Shown here one piece after another: positions 48,871 through 60,508 of a DNA stretch of 64,000 nt; the stretch's first letter is position 1, and each line of letters starts with the position of its first letter. The notes under the pieces are model-generated. The model did no database searches and was not told the origin of the DNA. It was given only the letters and a program-made list of their open reading frames with translations. The stretch is from Sipunculus nudus (lineage: Eukaryota; Annelida; Sipuncula; Golfingiida; Sipunculidae), in the NCBI GenBank assembly GCA_026874595.1, contig CM049309.1, forward strand, positions 25,485,033-25,549,032, in the 5' to 3' direction. The translations under genes and the position numbers were made by a program.

Positions 48871-50127
48871 TTGTACAAAACAGTAGTGATAAGACTATAT
48901 GCTGCAAATCTCTCTATCAGGTACTTCTCCCAGCAAGCTAGAAGGCAGTATGCCAGGAATTTGATTAAGATTTAAAAAAATGGTTGGATAATAACATTAA
49001 CTCATACAAACTATTTTGTAATTCTTAAGCAATCTGATCTGATTTGTTTAACGTGCCATCTTGCACAGTGGTACAAGAAAGTTATTAATCTAGGAGAGCT
49101 AAGTGGACCTTAACTGCTTTTAACTAGTTCTTGCACTTAAGAATCCTAAACTGATTCAGTGTTTTACAGTAAATGTTTATTTTTCCACAGTGCTATAAAG
49201 CTCATGGTCATAGTGATTAAAGAGTATGTTTTACAACATATCAGTGGCAGAATTTTCTAAGTAAACCAGCCTCTGTGTTTCATTGTGCCAAGAAATGTGT
49301 ACCACAGTAAAATGCTTGAATCACATTGGCACAGTGTTAAACATGTGGAAGGATTCAGTAATTTTAAGTAATTCAGCTGCAGGCCTGAATCACCGCCCAG
49401 TAGGTGTAAACATCATGAACACCCTGTGATCTGTGTTGATTTGATTATACTGTCAGGGGTCAGATTAATGACTCATAATGGTAGTGGCATGTTTATTGTG
49501 ATTAAATATATTTACATTGATTAAAGTAGGCTTAGGCCATTAAATATCCAAGAAATCTGAGGTTTAAGGTAGGAATCACCCATATCACTATACTATAACA
49601 TATAATTATCTATTGAATGGCTCCAATTCTGAACAAATATCATCAAAGTCTACAGATGACGGCTTCTTATGAAAATGTTTAACATCACCTGAACCAGATT
49701 CAGGTGGGGGGAGTCCAGACCCTCCCTCCTTTTCCAGCCACCGTAATCTTTTTTAAGGGGTCCATACCAATTTTGTTTATGGCTAGACCCCACCACCCCG
49801 TTTTTCATACTTCGGGACCTTTATTTAGGTTTTGTCATTAGTCCTCCTGAGTTGGATCTTTCCTTTTCCTAAATCCTGAATCTGCTCCTAATCACTAATG
49901 AATGTGGATTATAGTGGAAAAATAAAGTAACACATGTAAATCAGTGTGCCTGACAGCTGCCTTTGTGACCTAGTACCATCCACAAACTAGCTGTAACTTA
50001 CAACTAGCTGTCTATAGGACAGGTTTCATCATGAGTGAACTGACAAATCCAACAGTTGTACTATCTAAGGTGTACAGGTGTTTAATCAAGGAATGACAGT
50101 AAAAATTGTTATGATTGGGAAAACCAG

Positions 50128-50301
50128 GTGCATCTTCTGCTGATTGGTATTTTGGACGGAGACGTGGCTGCTCAGGCTGGGCAGGTGGGCAGACTAGACG
50201 ATAAGTGTTGAATACAGCTCGTCCTCACGCCTGATGTGAATCACAAGACACCAAGGACAGGTGAAGATGCTGTAAAGGAACTTACAAAACTAATTCAGCA
50301 G
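50128..50301 (+). pseudogene. Exon-like open frame interrupted by one TGA
   Basis: One + frame reads VHLLLIGILDGDVAAQAGQV..., stops at TGA 50209-50211, and continues in the same frame as IQLVLTPDVNHKTPRTGED... to LTKLIQQ, where CAG/GTGATG could be a donor. GC is locally raised and the composition is protein-like on both sides of the stop. It could be a decayed exon, two unrelated stretches, or chance. The AG at 50127 has a poor pyrimidine tract. No family recognised. Confidence 0.2.
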
Positions 50302-51984
50302 GTGATGTGGAATTTGATGTCACCCTGCTGCAGTCACCATAGGATTAAAAAGAGCACAAGAAAGAAAAAAAATTATTAGCAGCTTTGTACAAACAGATAA
50401 AATAGCAGTAGATTTATAAGAAATTGTTGACTTCGTAGGCAGCATTGACTGGTAAAATGATATTGCCAGAAGAAACTAATTTGAGCAGTTTGTTTTGGAA
50501 ATGTTTCAGTTTAGGAATGAAATGAAATCGCTCCATTAGATGTCAGCAGGTTACAGATACTAACATACAGCCAGACAGACAAATTGTCCAGGTCTGGGGT
50601 CCAGATGAACGCCTCCGCACTTGCATTTCTAATAATTTTAATTGAAATCCATTGGTTTTTAGATATCCTATGTATGGACAAACAGAGAGAGAGACAGGCA
50701 TTGGTAACCTACCTATAGCTTAATTACTAGAGGTATGGACTGGGAGATGTACCTGAAATGTGTAATAACTGCAGATGCTAGATTTAGTCCCGCACGCATC
50801 TTCCTTTTCAGATGCTTAATTGAATACACACAAAGGTTGTACAATAAATTTTGCAGAAGGCTGGTTCTTATCTCTTACAAGCCAGTTCATAAGCTCTAAT
50901 AGAGTTTTTTTACCCCTAAGGGTTAAAAGGAGAGCAGGGAATAAAATCTGACTTAGGTTTTGTACTCACTAGGCTTATCACACAGTCACATAAATTTGTG
51001 ACATGTCATGTCAGTGTTTAACCAAGAAATGTACTGCATAAAACAAGAACTCACAATATTCATCTGAAAGTGAACCTTTCATATTGTCAAAGTAACTACA
51101 TCATGGCTGCCATTTATTGCATTAGTAGGTACAGCCCCAGATGTATTTCAGTGTACGATTGCTGTTTTTTAAATCAGCACATAATGAATCCCTATTGAAA
51201 AAGGGATGAAATATGTCCATTATCTCTATGAATAATCCACCCTTTGAAAGGAAAGTCTGAGGATAAATTTTTAAACAGGAATATGCACTTTTACCATTTC
51301 CTGTTTTTGGGTGTTTGTTTCATTATTTTGAATAACATTTATTTCTGTGACCATCCATTAACTCCTTACTGATTTGTTGAATTATAGATCTGTGACACCA
51401 TGAATACAGCTGAGACTCGGTTTTCATTGTTTCTTTACAAAAGAGGTGATTGATTGATGCCTTGGCAGCAGCTAATGACTTCATCCTCCATATATTGTGC
51501 AATTATTGTGAAAACCCCAATCAACCTTAATAAAAAAATATGGCAAGCCTAGTCCTAGCATGGATTTTACCAAGCATGCTTTAGTAATATCTATAAATTG
51601 TCTCAAACCTGTGGAAAGGGTTGTGGGGAGAGGGCAAAATGGTTATGCACACTGTTGCGTGTGGGAAGCCTTGGTAAATCAGACACAGTCGCACACAGAC
51701 TCCAAGAAGAACAATCATTGATAATAACTTACTAGATCACCATATAATTGATTACAACTGTGAACTATATAATAATTACCATAAAGACTGCATTGTCCCT
51801 AGTGTCTGTAAGGTGGTGACAGCTGTTAGTGCCAGGGCTGGGTATCAGCCAGCCTGTTCTGGTACAATAAGTATTGTGATACACTTATAGCCATACCCAA
51901 TATGTATTGACAATACGCTTATTTTCTTTGTGTACCATTCTCTGATTAAAAACTTGTGTGTATAAATTTTTTTGTAAACAAATA

Positions 51985-52140
51985 AAAAAATTCAGTATAT
52001 ATATTTATATGTATATATGTGTGTACATATATACATGTATTATATATACATAATATTTATGATACATGTTTTATATATGTATTTATGATATTCATACTAT
52101 ATATTCATTACATATGTATATATACATATATTATATATAA
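51985..52140. repeat. AT-rich simple repeat (TATATGTATATA-like)
   Basis: Imperfect alternating TATATG and TACATATA steps over about 150 bases. Confidence 0.8.
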
Positions 52141-52320
52141 GTATTGGTTATAGCCCAATGAAATGTAATGCAAACCATGAGGTTTGCGAGGCTCAGTGTG
52201 TCACCATGGCCATGGCAATTATACTGTAGGTGTGACCCATGCAGCACTCTTGAGGTTGTCTGAAGCCAAAAATGCAGTATACTGTAGCCTATGGATATGA
52301 AAGTATTATAGGTAATTGTT

Positions 52321-52710
52321 TCTCAAATTAGGAATATATGGTATAATTCAGTCTCAGGGCAGGAATATATGATGTAATTCAATCTGAGAGCAGGAATATA
52401 TGATGTAATTCAACCTTAGAGCAGGAATATATGATGTAATTCAATATGAGAGCAGGAATATATGATGTAATTCAACCTTAGAGCAGGAATATATGATGTA
52501 ATTCATATTTAGAGCAGAAATATAGATAATTCAGTCTCAGACAGGAATATATGATGTAATTCAATCTTTGAGCAGGAATATATGATGTAATTCAACCTTA
52601 GAGCAGGAATGTATGATGTAATTCAACATTAGAGCAGGAATAATTGTTGCAGTCCATACTTAGAGCAGAAAGATAATTCAGACTCAGAGCAAGAATATAT
52701 GATATGTAAT
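52321..52710. repeat. 31-bp minisatellite, left part
   Basis: Units of GAGCAGGAATATATGATGTA plus ATTCAATCTGA or ATTCAACCTTA, with some shortened copies. The array is cut by F1 copy C and resumes at 53824. Confidence 0.92.
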
Positions 52711-53823
52711 TGTATCCGCAAAAACAAAGTTTTGCAAATACTATGTTTTTGACCAGGTTCCTCCGCCGCGGCGGCGTTCGTTTCTGGACTAGAACTCTGA
52801 GATCACTGGACATATTTTTCCGAAACTTTAGAACATTATCAGGTCACATGTGAACTGGTGCCAAAATATTTTGGGTTGACCTCTGACCTTTCCTCTCTCC
52901 ATGCGTCCATCTGTGCGTCTGTTTTGACACATTAACCGATTAGGAATAAAATGTTTGCACAAATATATTTAATATAGCTTTATAACATACATAAAAAATG
53001 GTAGTGCCACCTGCAACCATTTTTGCACAGCATCCATCTGTTCATCTGCCTTGGGATATAATCTCTCATATCTCTGAAATTTTGTATGTGTATACATCCT
53101 GGACAGTTTTCTTGATTTTATGAAAGGTGGCACCACCTACATTCACGTTTACGCTGCAGACATCCAAACTGATATCTAGGGAACCGTTTGACAGATTTGG
53201 CCAAAATTTTGCATTTGTATAGATTTCACATAGCTCTTAATCATAGGCAAAACTGGTGGCGCCACCTGGAACCATTTTTGCACAGCGTCTGTCTGTTTGT
53301 TTGCCATGGGATAAAATCACTCATATCTCTGATTTGGTTTGACTTATCTGCCTTATATTTTGCAGGTTTATACATCTTGGATAGCTTTCTGGATTTTGTG
53401 GCAGGTGGCGCCACCTACATTTATGTTTATGCTGCAGACATCCAGGCTTATATCTCAGAAACCGTTTGACTGGTTGGGCCAAAATTTTGCATGTGTATAG
53501 ATCTCACATATCTCTTTATCATATGCAAAACTGGTGGCGCCACCTGCAACCATTTTTGCAGAGCTTCCGTCTGTTTGTCTGCCATGGGGTAAAATCACTC
53601 ATATCTCGGCTGTGGTTTGACTTTTTGCATTTGTATACAACTTTGACAGCTTTATGGATTTTGTGGTAGGTGGTGCAACCTACATACACATTTCGGCATC
53701 CATGCTTATATGCAACACACCTCACTCTATTTCCCCTTGCCACTCAATCCATGCCTCACTTCACTCGTTCCACTCTGGTTTTGGCAGATACACGTAGTCG
53801 CTTGTCAACTACCAGTATTCAAG
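52711..53823 (+). mobile_element. F1 Helentron-like element, copy C, inside a minisatellite
   Basis: 5' end TGTATCCGCAAAAACAAAG, followed by an inverted partner TTTGCAAATAC. Near the 3' end lie GGCAGATACACGTAGTCGCT, TGTCAACTACCAGTATTCAAG, then host TTC. The interior holds GGTGGCGCCACC at about 53256, 53404 and 53534 and a GGCACCACC variant near 53128. Left flank GATATGTAAT and right flank TTCAGACTTAGAGC rejoin into a normal minisatellite unit, so the insertion junction can be read exactly. Confidence 0.78.
52877..52889 (-). promoter_or_regulatory. DR1-type motif in F1 copy C
   Basis: TGACCTCTGACCT, the same element-borne site as in copies A, B and D. Confidence 0.25.
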
Positions 53824-53970
53824 TTCAGACTTAGAGCATGTAATATATGATGTTATTCAATCTGAGAGACAGGAATATATAATGAAATCCAGCCTCACAT
53901 CAGTGTCTGATGTAGTTAAGAATATATAATGAAATCCAGCCTCACATCAGTGTTTGATGTAACCTTGTAT
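53824..53970. repeat. 31-bp minisatellite, right part, plus a ~50-bp duplicate
   Basis: TTCAGACTTAGAGCATGTAA continues the interrupted array to about 53885. Then AATGAAATCCAGCCTCACATCAG occurs twice about 50 bases apart. Confidence 0.75.
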
Positions 53971-55574
53971 ATTAAATGAAAGTAGGCAGATATATCGTAG
54001 CTCTCTCTGCAGTGTGTTTTAATATCATGCATGTATACATTACTGTACATAACATATTAATGAAACAATAGAAGTCATCCGATACCTGTTGATAAAAAAC
54101 AGACACATCAAAGTATGTCAAAACAAAATGCCTATTGCATGGCATTAACTACTTTATGATTAGTTTTTCTAGCATGTTCCATTTTTCCAGATGTATTCCT
54201 TTGTTACATTTTTTAACTCAGCTGCTTTCATTCATGCTGAACTATATAGCTATATAGCAATGGTTGTTTGTCCATCAGTCTCCCAGCCTGGGGATGGATG
54301 GGGATGTCCACATATTGTAACTATAGGAGACAGGTCCTCGTGAAATTTCCTTGGAAGCTCAAAATCAGGTCACAGTAACCTTTATTCTGTGAGCTGAGTC
54401 ATCATCATGAAAGGGAGTTATGAATTGATCATGGATTCTTTAATCAGTTAGGCAAGACTGGGTGTGTGACCTATTAGTTATCCCCAGCCTTGGCAGAATG
54501 TCAAATACAGTGATCAGCTCCCTTCTGTCTGTCAACTGGCCGTCTGTCTGTAAAAAATTTCTATGCACAGTGAAATATGTTTTACTTGGATCTACTACTA
54601 ATTGTTATGGCAGGTATATCGCATGTTTGTTTAATTAAAAATCTGTTATTATTGGTGAACACTGACTGATGTTTCAGCATGCAGTCTCTGAGCCTTCCAA
54701 ATGAGGTTCAAGGCAGCAGGAGAAAAGTTCAGAAATTATGCTCCCAAGGTTTTTTTTTCAAATTGATGAAAAACAATGTGGATTATCTTTAGTGAAAAAT
54801 AGTACAAACTTTATATTTCATTTTTCATATGGTAGCAATATCCCAAAAACTATTACTCGTATTCACTTCTAATTACATGGCAAGTGCACCTATTTTGTTA
54901 TGAATTTGAAATTTTAAATTATACATATTTCATATCATCATAATATCTAAAACAGCTTTATTCATCCCCACTTCTTAATGATATGGGGAGCTTAAATCTT
55001 ATTTGTTTCCTAACTTATTAAGGTTTTGGTCAAATTTTTATGCCAATTTGGTATAACAGTGATATACATACTCTAAATCAACAAATGTCCTATATAATAT
55101 CAGTTAACAGAGCATTAATTATCATCTCATTGTATTAAGAGTATAATTTATATTCATTACATCTTTAAGTCGATAAATGTTAACTGCTTTGTAAATCTTT
55201 TATAAACCCATGGCATAAAACATAGAAGCCTGTCATCAATCATTTTGAACTTTTGTGACACACATGGAGAAATGTTACCTGAATGAGCCTGACAGAATAC
55301 TGCTTTCAAGAACTGTTCTTGCTCCGTGGGCCACAATAATAATTATTACAAGAAAAGAAATGGAACATTTCAAACCTTCTTGGCATTTATGGGGGAGTCA
55401 CTCCTCTATAAAAGAAATCTTAAGTAAGTATTAACCCAACAGATTATCTATACTCACAAGAGCCATGCATTGTAAAATCAATGGTACAGTATTCATACAA
55501 ATAAGCTCTGTGGTTTAAAGCTGAGCAAGTATAGTTGATATCTGAGTAACACCTCCTCTTCTGAAACTCATTTT
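53971..55574. other. AT-rich interval with one F3-like scrap
   Basis: TTTTTAACTCAGCTGCTTTC at about 54211, followed by GTCCATCAGTCTCCC, resembles a decayed F3 5' end without body or 3' end. Nothing else supported. Confidence 0.35.
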
Positions 55575-55695
55575 CTTGACACTTTTTGTGGTATAAACTC
55601 ACACTTTTGGGGTATAACCTCAATCTTTGTGGTATAACCTCACTCTTTGTGGTATAACCTCACGCTTTGTGGTATAACCTCACTCTTTGTAGTAT
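55575..55695. repeat. 20-bp minisatellite, about 5 copies
   Basis: Units of CACTCTTTGTGGTATAACCT with small variants (CACGCTTTG, GTAGTATAAC). Confidence 0.9.
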
Positions 55696-56358
55696 AACTT
55701 TGTGGACTGGAATATTAAACTGGGCAATGTTGAGCATCGTTTGTCCAGAATATTGAAGAAGTTTTTGCTAGGAGTTCAGCCATGTCTGCTTAACATCAGT
55801 GTTTATACAGGGTTATTGATCTTGTAAGATGTACAGGCTGTCCTCCCCTTTAATCTCTGTGATTTTCCAAATTTTTCACCTCTCAGATGCAATGAAAAAC
55901 TTAGTTTAATTTTGCATACACACACAAATGAATGAGTTTTACAAAAGAATTATAATAAAATAACAAAAAAATCAGGTACTTAATGTAGCCCCTGGTCATA
56001 ACCATCTGATGTGTTATTTAATTCCGATGATACATGCATAATCTCAATCCACAGAGTCTGCACAGTAAGTAAGTCCACAGATCTTAACGTTTCTGTCCAT
56101 TCTTGAACTTCCTTTTTTACACTTATGATGGAACCACTCGTTCAGGAACCACTCAAGTCTGTGTCCACACACCAGACATTGATGAGTTACTGGGTCACAG
56201 GACCACATGATTGTAGGTACCTATGGTCATGTGCCATGAATTCCTGGAATAAGTCTGTTCTTATACACTCTACATGTCAAGGTGTCCAGCAAAAGGGAAG
56301 GTTTTTCTTACCATTAAACAGCACTCTAACCATACAATCTCATCAAGCCACACCACTT
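55696..56358. other. Unassigned interval
   Basis: An open + frame from 56125 runs into the F5 element and is not protein-like; nothing else supported. Confidence 0.3.
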
Positions 56359-57525
56359 TTTTATCTAGCCACAAAGTGGCCGGGGCATATAGTTTTACCC
56401 ATGTCCGTCATTCCGTCCTTCCGTCATTCCAAAATCAAACAGTTGTACGGACTTTTTTTCGCAATGCCTGCAGATATTGACCTGATTTTTGTTGTGTGGT
56501 CAGATAATGACCAGTTACAGATCGAGTTCGTGTTTCGTCCCAGTTGACATACTTTTGACCGTTTTACGGCTCCTAAACTTGGAAATTTCATGAAAAATAT
56601 AAATTATCATGACAAATACACATGTACGGACTTTTTATCGCAGTGCCTGCAGGTATTGGCCTGATTTTTGGTGTGTGGGCAGTCTATAATGATGACTAGT
56701 TACAGATCGAGTTCACATTTTACCCCAGTTGACCTTCTTTTGACCGTTTGACAGTGCCCTAACACAGAAAATTTCATAAAAAATATAAATTTTCATGACA
56801 AGTGCACAAGTACGGACATTTTTCGCAATGCCTGTAGATACGGGCCTGATTTTTTGTGTGTGGGCAGATAATGACCAGTTACAGATTGAGTTTTTGTTTT
56901 GTCCCAGTTGACCTACTTTTGATTTTTTACGGCTCCTGAACATAGAAAATTTCATGAAAAATATAAATTTTCATGACAGATGTACATGTACAGCCGTTTT
57001 TAGCCCTCAGCTCGTAGGCTGATGGGCTATTGTTGTCACCCAAGCTGTCCGTCTGTCGTGCTGTCTGTCTGTCCATCCGGCGTCTGTCCGTCCCGCGTCT
57101 GTTAACTTTTACCTTGTGAGCGGGATATCTCTAAAAGGATTCACCGTTGGAATTTTATTTCATCAATGAAGATGTATATCGATAAAATTTCGGTCAAGTT
57201 TGAAGATGGGTGACCTTGACCCATTTTCATATATTTTAGAGCTGATTATAGAAAAACACTCAGAAGCTTATATCTCAGGAACCATTGTATGGATTTTCAC
57301 AAAACTTACTATGATCATTGGGACTGATGGTCTGTACATGCTGCACAGTTTTGGTGGCGCCACCTGCAATTTCTGATTTTTTAATCAATTTTTATCGGAT
57401 TTTTCAATTTTGGTCTTGTGAGTGGGATATCTCTAAAAGGATTCACCGTTGGAATTTTATTTCATCAGTGAAGATGTATATCATCAAAATCTTGGTCAAG
57501 TGCAAAGATGGGTGACCTTGACCTA

Positions 57526-59412
57526 TTTTTAGCTCAGCTGACTATAAGTCATCTGAGCTATAGTCGTGGTCCATTGTCCGTCGTCCGTCCGTCTGTCCGT
57601 CCGTCCGTCCGTCCGTCCGTAGATGTGGCACGTTTTGAAACCGTAAGACCTAGGAATCCAAAATTCAGCATAATGTTAGATGTCCCCAAGATCTCCTACC
57701 AAACCGAAAACTGGGTCTTTGCGACTTCGTTCCTTTGAGAAATTAAGGAAAAACCTCAATTTTTTATTAAAATCCTATTTTCACACTTCTGGACTGCCTA
57801 ATATCAAAACCACTCATCTGTTTTTCCTCATATTTACCATAAATATTCCTCTATATAGTTCCTATGTACATCCCAGAAATTAAGTCTGTAAAGTATAATT
57901 TCTTTAAGTTATGGGCCCAAACATAATGGACTTTGTAAAAAATCAGGAAAAATAATAACTCACTTAACATGAAAAATTTTGAAACTAGAGTCTATTTTCT
58001 CAAGTATATAACTATGTTTAATTAAGATTCAATTGTTTACCCAGAATTAGATCTGAATTTTGTAAATTTTTTAAGTTATTAGCATAAAAAAAAATCAGTA
58101 CCTTAAATTTTGCCCAACTTTGACCATGGCACGTTTTTTTCCTGTAAGCACCATTGATTAAATTTTCATAGCATGTAAACATAAATATTTAGTTTGTCTA
58201 AATCTGAAATTTGAAAATAAAAGCTTGAAAATTAAGCTAGTTATTGATTTTTTTTTCTGTAGTCACTTGCTTTGATTACAGATGCAGGGTCCCACTCCAG
58301 GTCACTGGAAGTCAGCTATGCCAGGGTTTCTGATTTGTTACAGTCACTGGGGGAGATCCCCTGCTGTGACAGGTGTACAGTTATTCTCATATCATCACCC
58401 CCCCCCCCCCCCCCCCCGTAAACCCAACCCACCAAGTGTTATGCAGTAATTGTTATTGTTTTCACTGTATTTCCTAAATTGTAATGCAGTTTCACTCAGA
58501 TATGCAAAAACTTTCCTTGAAAAAATAATTCAAGGTGTAATCCAGAAGATGCAATGTTGTGTAATGTAACATTTTTAAAGAAATCAATTTTCTTTTAAAT
58601 GATTTTAACAAATATAACCCATCAGTATGCTTAAATTATGATAAAATATGAAGCACATTATGGATAAATAAAGACCCAATTAAAAATTGTCAAATCTATA
58701 TCAAGTATTATTTTTAGATATTGATTGTTTTGCAGATTTAAAAGATGTATTTTTGTGGTAAAAAATAAATAAACATTTGTATGGATGATGTGGTGTTATC
58801 TAACAAGATTGAGATTTATGATGATGCAATTGAGAATTATGAATCAACTTTTATATTCAGATATATATGTTAAATTGGAAATGTATAGAAATATAAACTT
58901 AAACTAGAAAATAATTGATGTGATAAAAAATCAGGATTTAATACAAACAATATGTTCATTATTTTCCTGCCTCAGCAGAATTTGAGATCAGGCTTTGTTT
59001 GCCCTGTTTTATGTTGTTAATTAGCTATATTTCAACTGTATACATTTCATAAAAAAAATACATATATATTTAATAATATATATTATACAAAAAAATAGAT
59101 TCAATTGAACAAATGTGTAAACTACTGAAATGTCAACAGTTAATCGAAAAACCAACTAATGATCATGGTAATAGTACAGATCATTTTTTCACAAACTGCT
59201 CACATGCTTTAGTTTCAACATTAGGAAACACATGGCCAGGTCACAAAATATTTTTTGCAACAATTTCTTGCTCATCAATACAAACCAATCATATAAACCA
59301 ACCATGGCCTTTATTACCTCTTCCTCTTACACTTTATCTCCATTAGATATTATTTTAGATTTTTACCTTCAAGGTTAATGTCAGCTGAGCACAGTGACCC
59401 ATAGGTCCCTTG
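57526..59412 (+). mobile_element. F3 Helentron-like element, copy v, inserted in F4
   Basis: 5' end TTTTTAGCTCAGCTGACTAT and a (GTCC)n tract at about 57577-57620; 3' end TCAGCTGAGCACAGTGACCC, ATAGGTCCCTTG then T. The left body is very close to copy iii (27024). The right half, from about 58262, is copy-specific and includes poly-C (about 18) at 58399. The F4 text ACCTATTTTT ... TTTTAGAGCTGATTATA resumes on either side. Confidence 0.78.
58282..58382 (+). pseudogene. Exon-like GC-rich segment, probably captured by F3 copy v
   Basis: The acceptor-like TTGCTTTGATTACAG precedes about 100 bases open in one frame (starting MQGPTPGHWKSAMPGFLICY) and ends ACAG/GTGTAC, a plausible donor. GC is far above the surrounding element. 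It occupies the same relative position as the unrelated inserts at 16474 and 28465 in other F3 copies. Source gene unknown. Confidence 0.3.
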
Positions 59413-59939
59413 TTCTTTGTTTTAGAGCTGATTATACAAAAACACTTAGAAGCTTATATCTCAGGAACCATTTGGTGGATTGTTATGAAACATGGTACAT
59501 ACCTCTCCTATTTAAATTTATAACTTATTATCAGCTTTTGCTAATATTCTAGTTTCGCAATGCGATGCTTACAGATACTGGCCTAATGTTTGGTCTGTGG
59601 GGGCATAATGACCACTTATAGATAGAGTTCGCGTTTCGTCCCAGTTGACCTATTTTTGACCAAATGACAGATCCTGAACATAGAAAATTTCATGAAAGAC
59701 AGAAATTTTTATGAAAAATGCACATGTATGGACTTTTTTTCCACAATGCCTGCAGATACTGGCCTGATTTTTGGTGTGTTGCTTGATAATGACCCGTTAC
59801 AGATCGAGTTTGCATTTTGCCCTTGTTGACCTACTTTTGACCATATGACACCTCCTGAACTTAAAAAATTTTACAAAATTCAACAAATGTTTCTAATTTG
59901 CCCCAGGCGGGGGCATTCATGTCGTTCCAACACATCTAG

Positions 59940-60508
59940 TTTCACAGTATTTATGGTGTAGGACATTCTTTTGATGTATTTACAATGAACACATAGCTCC
60001 ATGTGTATATATAGCCTAGAGTTAACCTGAGCTGCTCGTCTCATCAGCCTTTACATACTGAAACAAACAACAACAGAAGGCTGTACTGAACTGCATCAAT
60101 GCTAGGTAAAATTCCAGCTAAATTGTCCCAGTTCTTAGTATAAATACTCCCAATAACCATATATATCTGCATGTACATGCTTATAGTCTTTGTATTCAAC
60201 TAAACACGATTCAGAACGGTTTTGAATAAAAAGGTAGTTTTGCTAAGTGTGGGAACACTTGCTATCTAACACCTGCATGTCTTTGATATGCTGTTTACCC
60301 CATGAATATTCATTATATGAATATATTACATTAGGACTTTTATGACACATAATGCCACACATTTTATTAAATGAACAGTAAGAATGAATGTATGAATGAT
60401 AGATGAAAAATCAGGTCTGGAAGTACCTGGACTAAAACTTGTCTTTGCATTTTCATTGTATCTAGCACAAAATAAACAATAATTTCCTTTTACTATTGCC
60501 ATCATAAT
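59940..60508. other. AT-rich interval, no supported feature
   Basis: Nothing recognised between the F5 3' end and the F1 5' end. Confidence 0.35.

Larger units (their letters stand above)
48871..52320. other. Single-copy-looking AT-rich interval
   Basis: No transposon termini recognised. It contains an exon-like but broken frame at 50128-50301 (listed), and AT-rich TATATGTATATA simple sequence at 51985-52140. Confidence 0.35.
56997..59552 (+). mobile_element. F4 Helentron-like element, copy 1, inserted in F5 and split by F3
   Basis: 5' end TTTTAGCCCTCAGCTCGTAG, then GTCCGTCTGTCGTGCTGTC and related GTCY steps. The body has GGATATCTCTAAAAGGATTC and the core ATATCTCAGGAACCATTG ... GGTGGCGCCACC (57353-57364). 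The 3' end, ATCAGCTTTTGCTAATATTCTAG followed by T, lies beyond the inserted F3 copy at 57526-59412. It is inserted in the T-run of an F5 unit (ACAGCCGTTT / TTTCGCAATG) without visible target duplication. Confidence 0.7.
56359..59939 (+). mobile_element. F5 Helentron-like element, split by F4 (and F3)
   Basis: Begins in a T-run with ATCTAGCCACAAAGTGGCCG and GGGCATATAG, then a CCGTCATTCCGTCCTTCCGTC tract. The body consists of ~190-bp tandem units around TGTACGGACTTTTTTTCGCA and CAGTTACAGATCGAGTT. The 3' end has a TGCCCCAGGCGGGGGCA hairpin and the terminus CACATCTAG followed by host TTT. The left piece is 56359-56996 and the right piece 59553-59939; the joined length is about 1 kb. Its termini fit the F1-F4 pattern less strictly: the subterminal partner is limited to GGGGCA/TGCCCC. 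Confidence 0.62.

Noticed and set aside
56125-56547. 140-codon + strand frame
   Set aside because: Its second half lies in the F5 element, and the first half has neither domain nor splice support.
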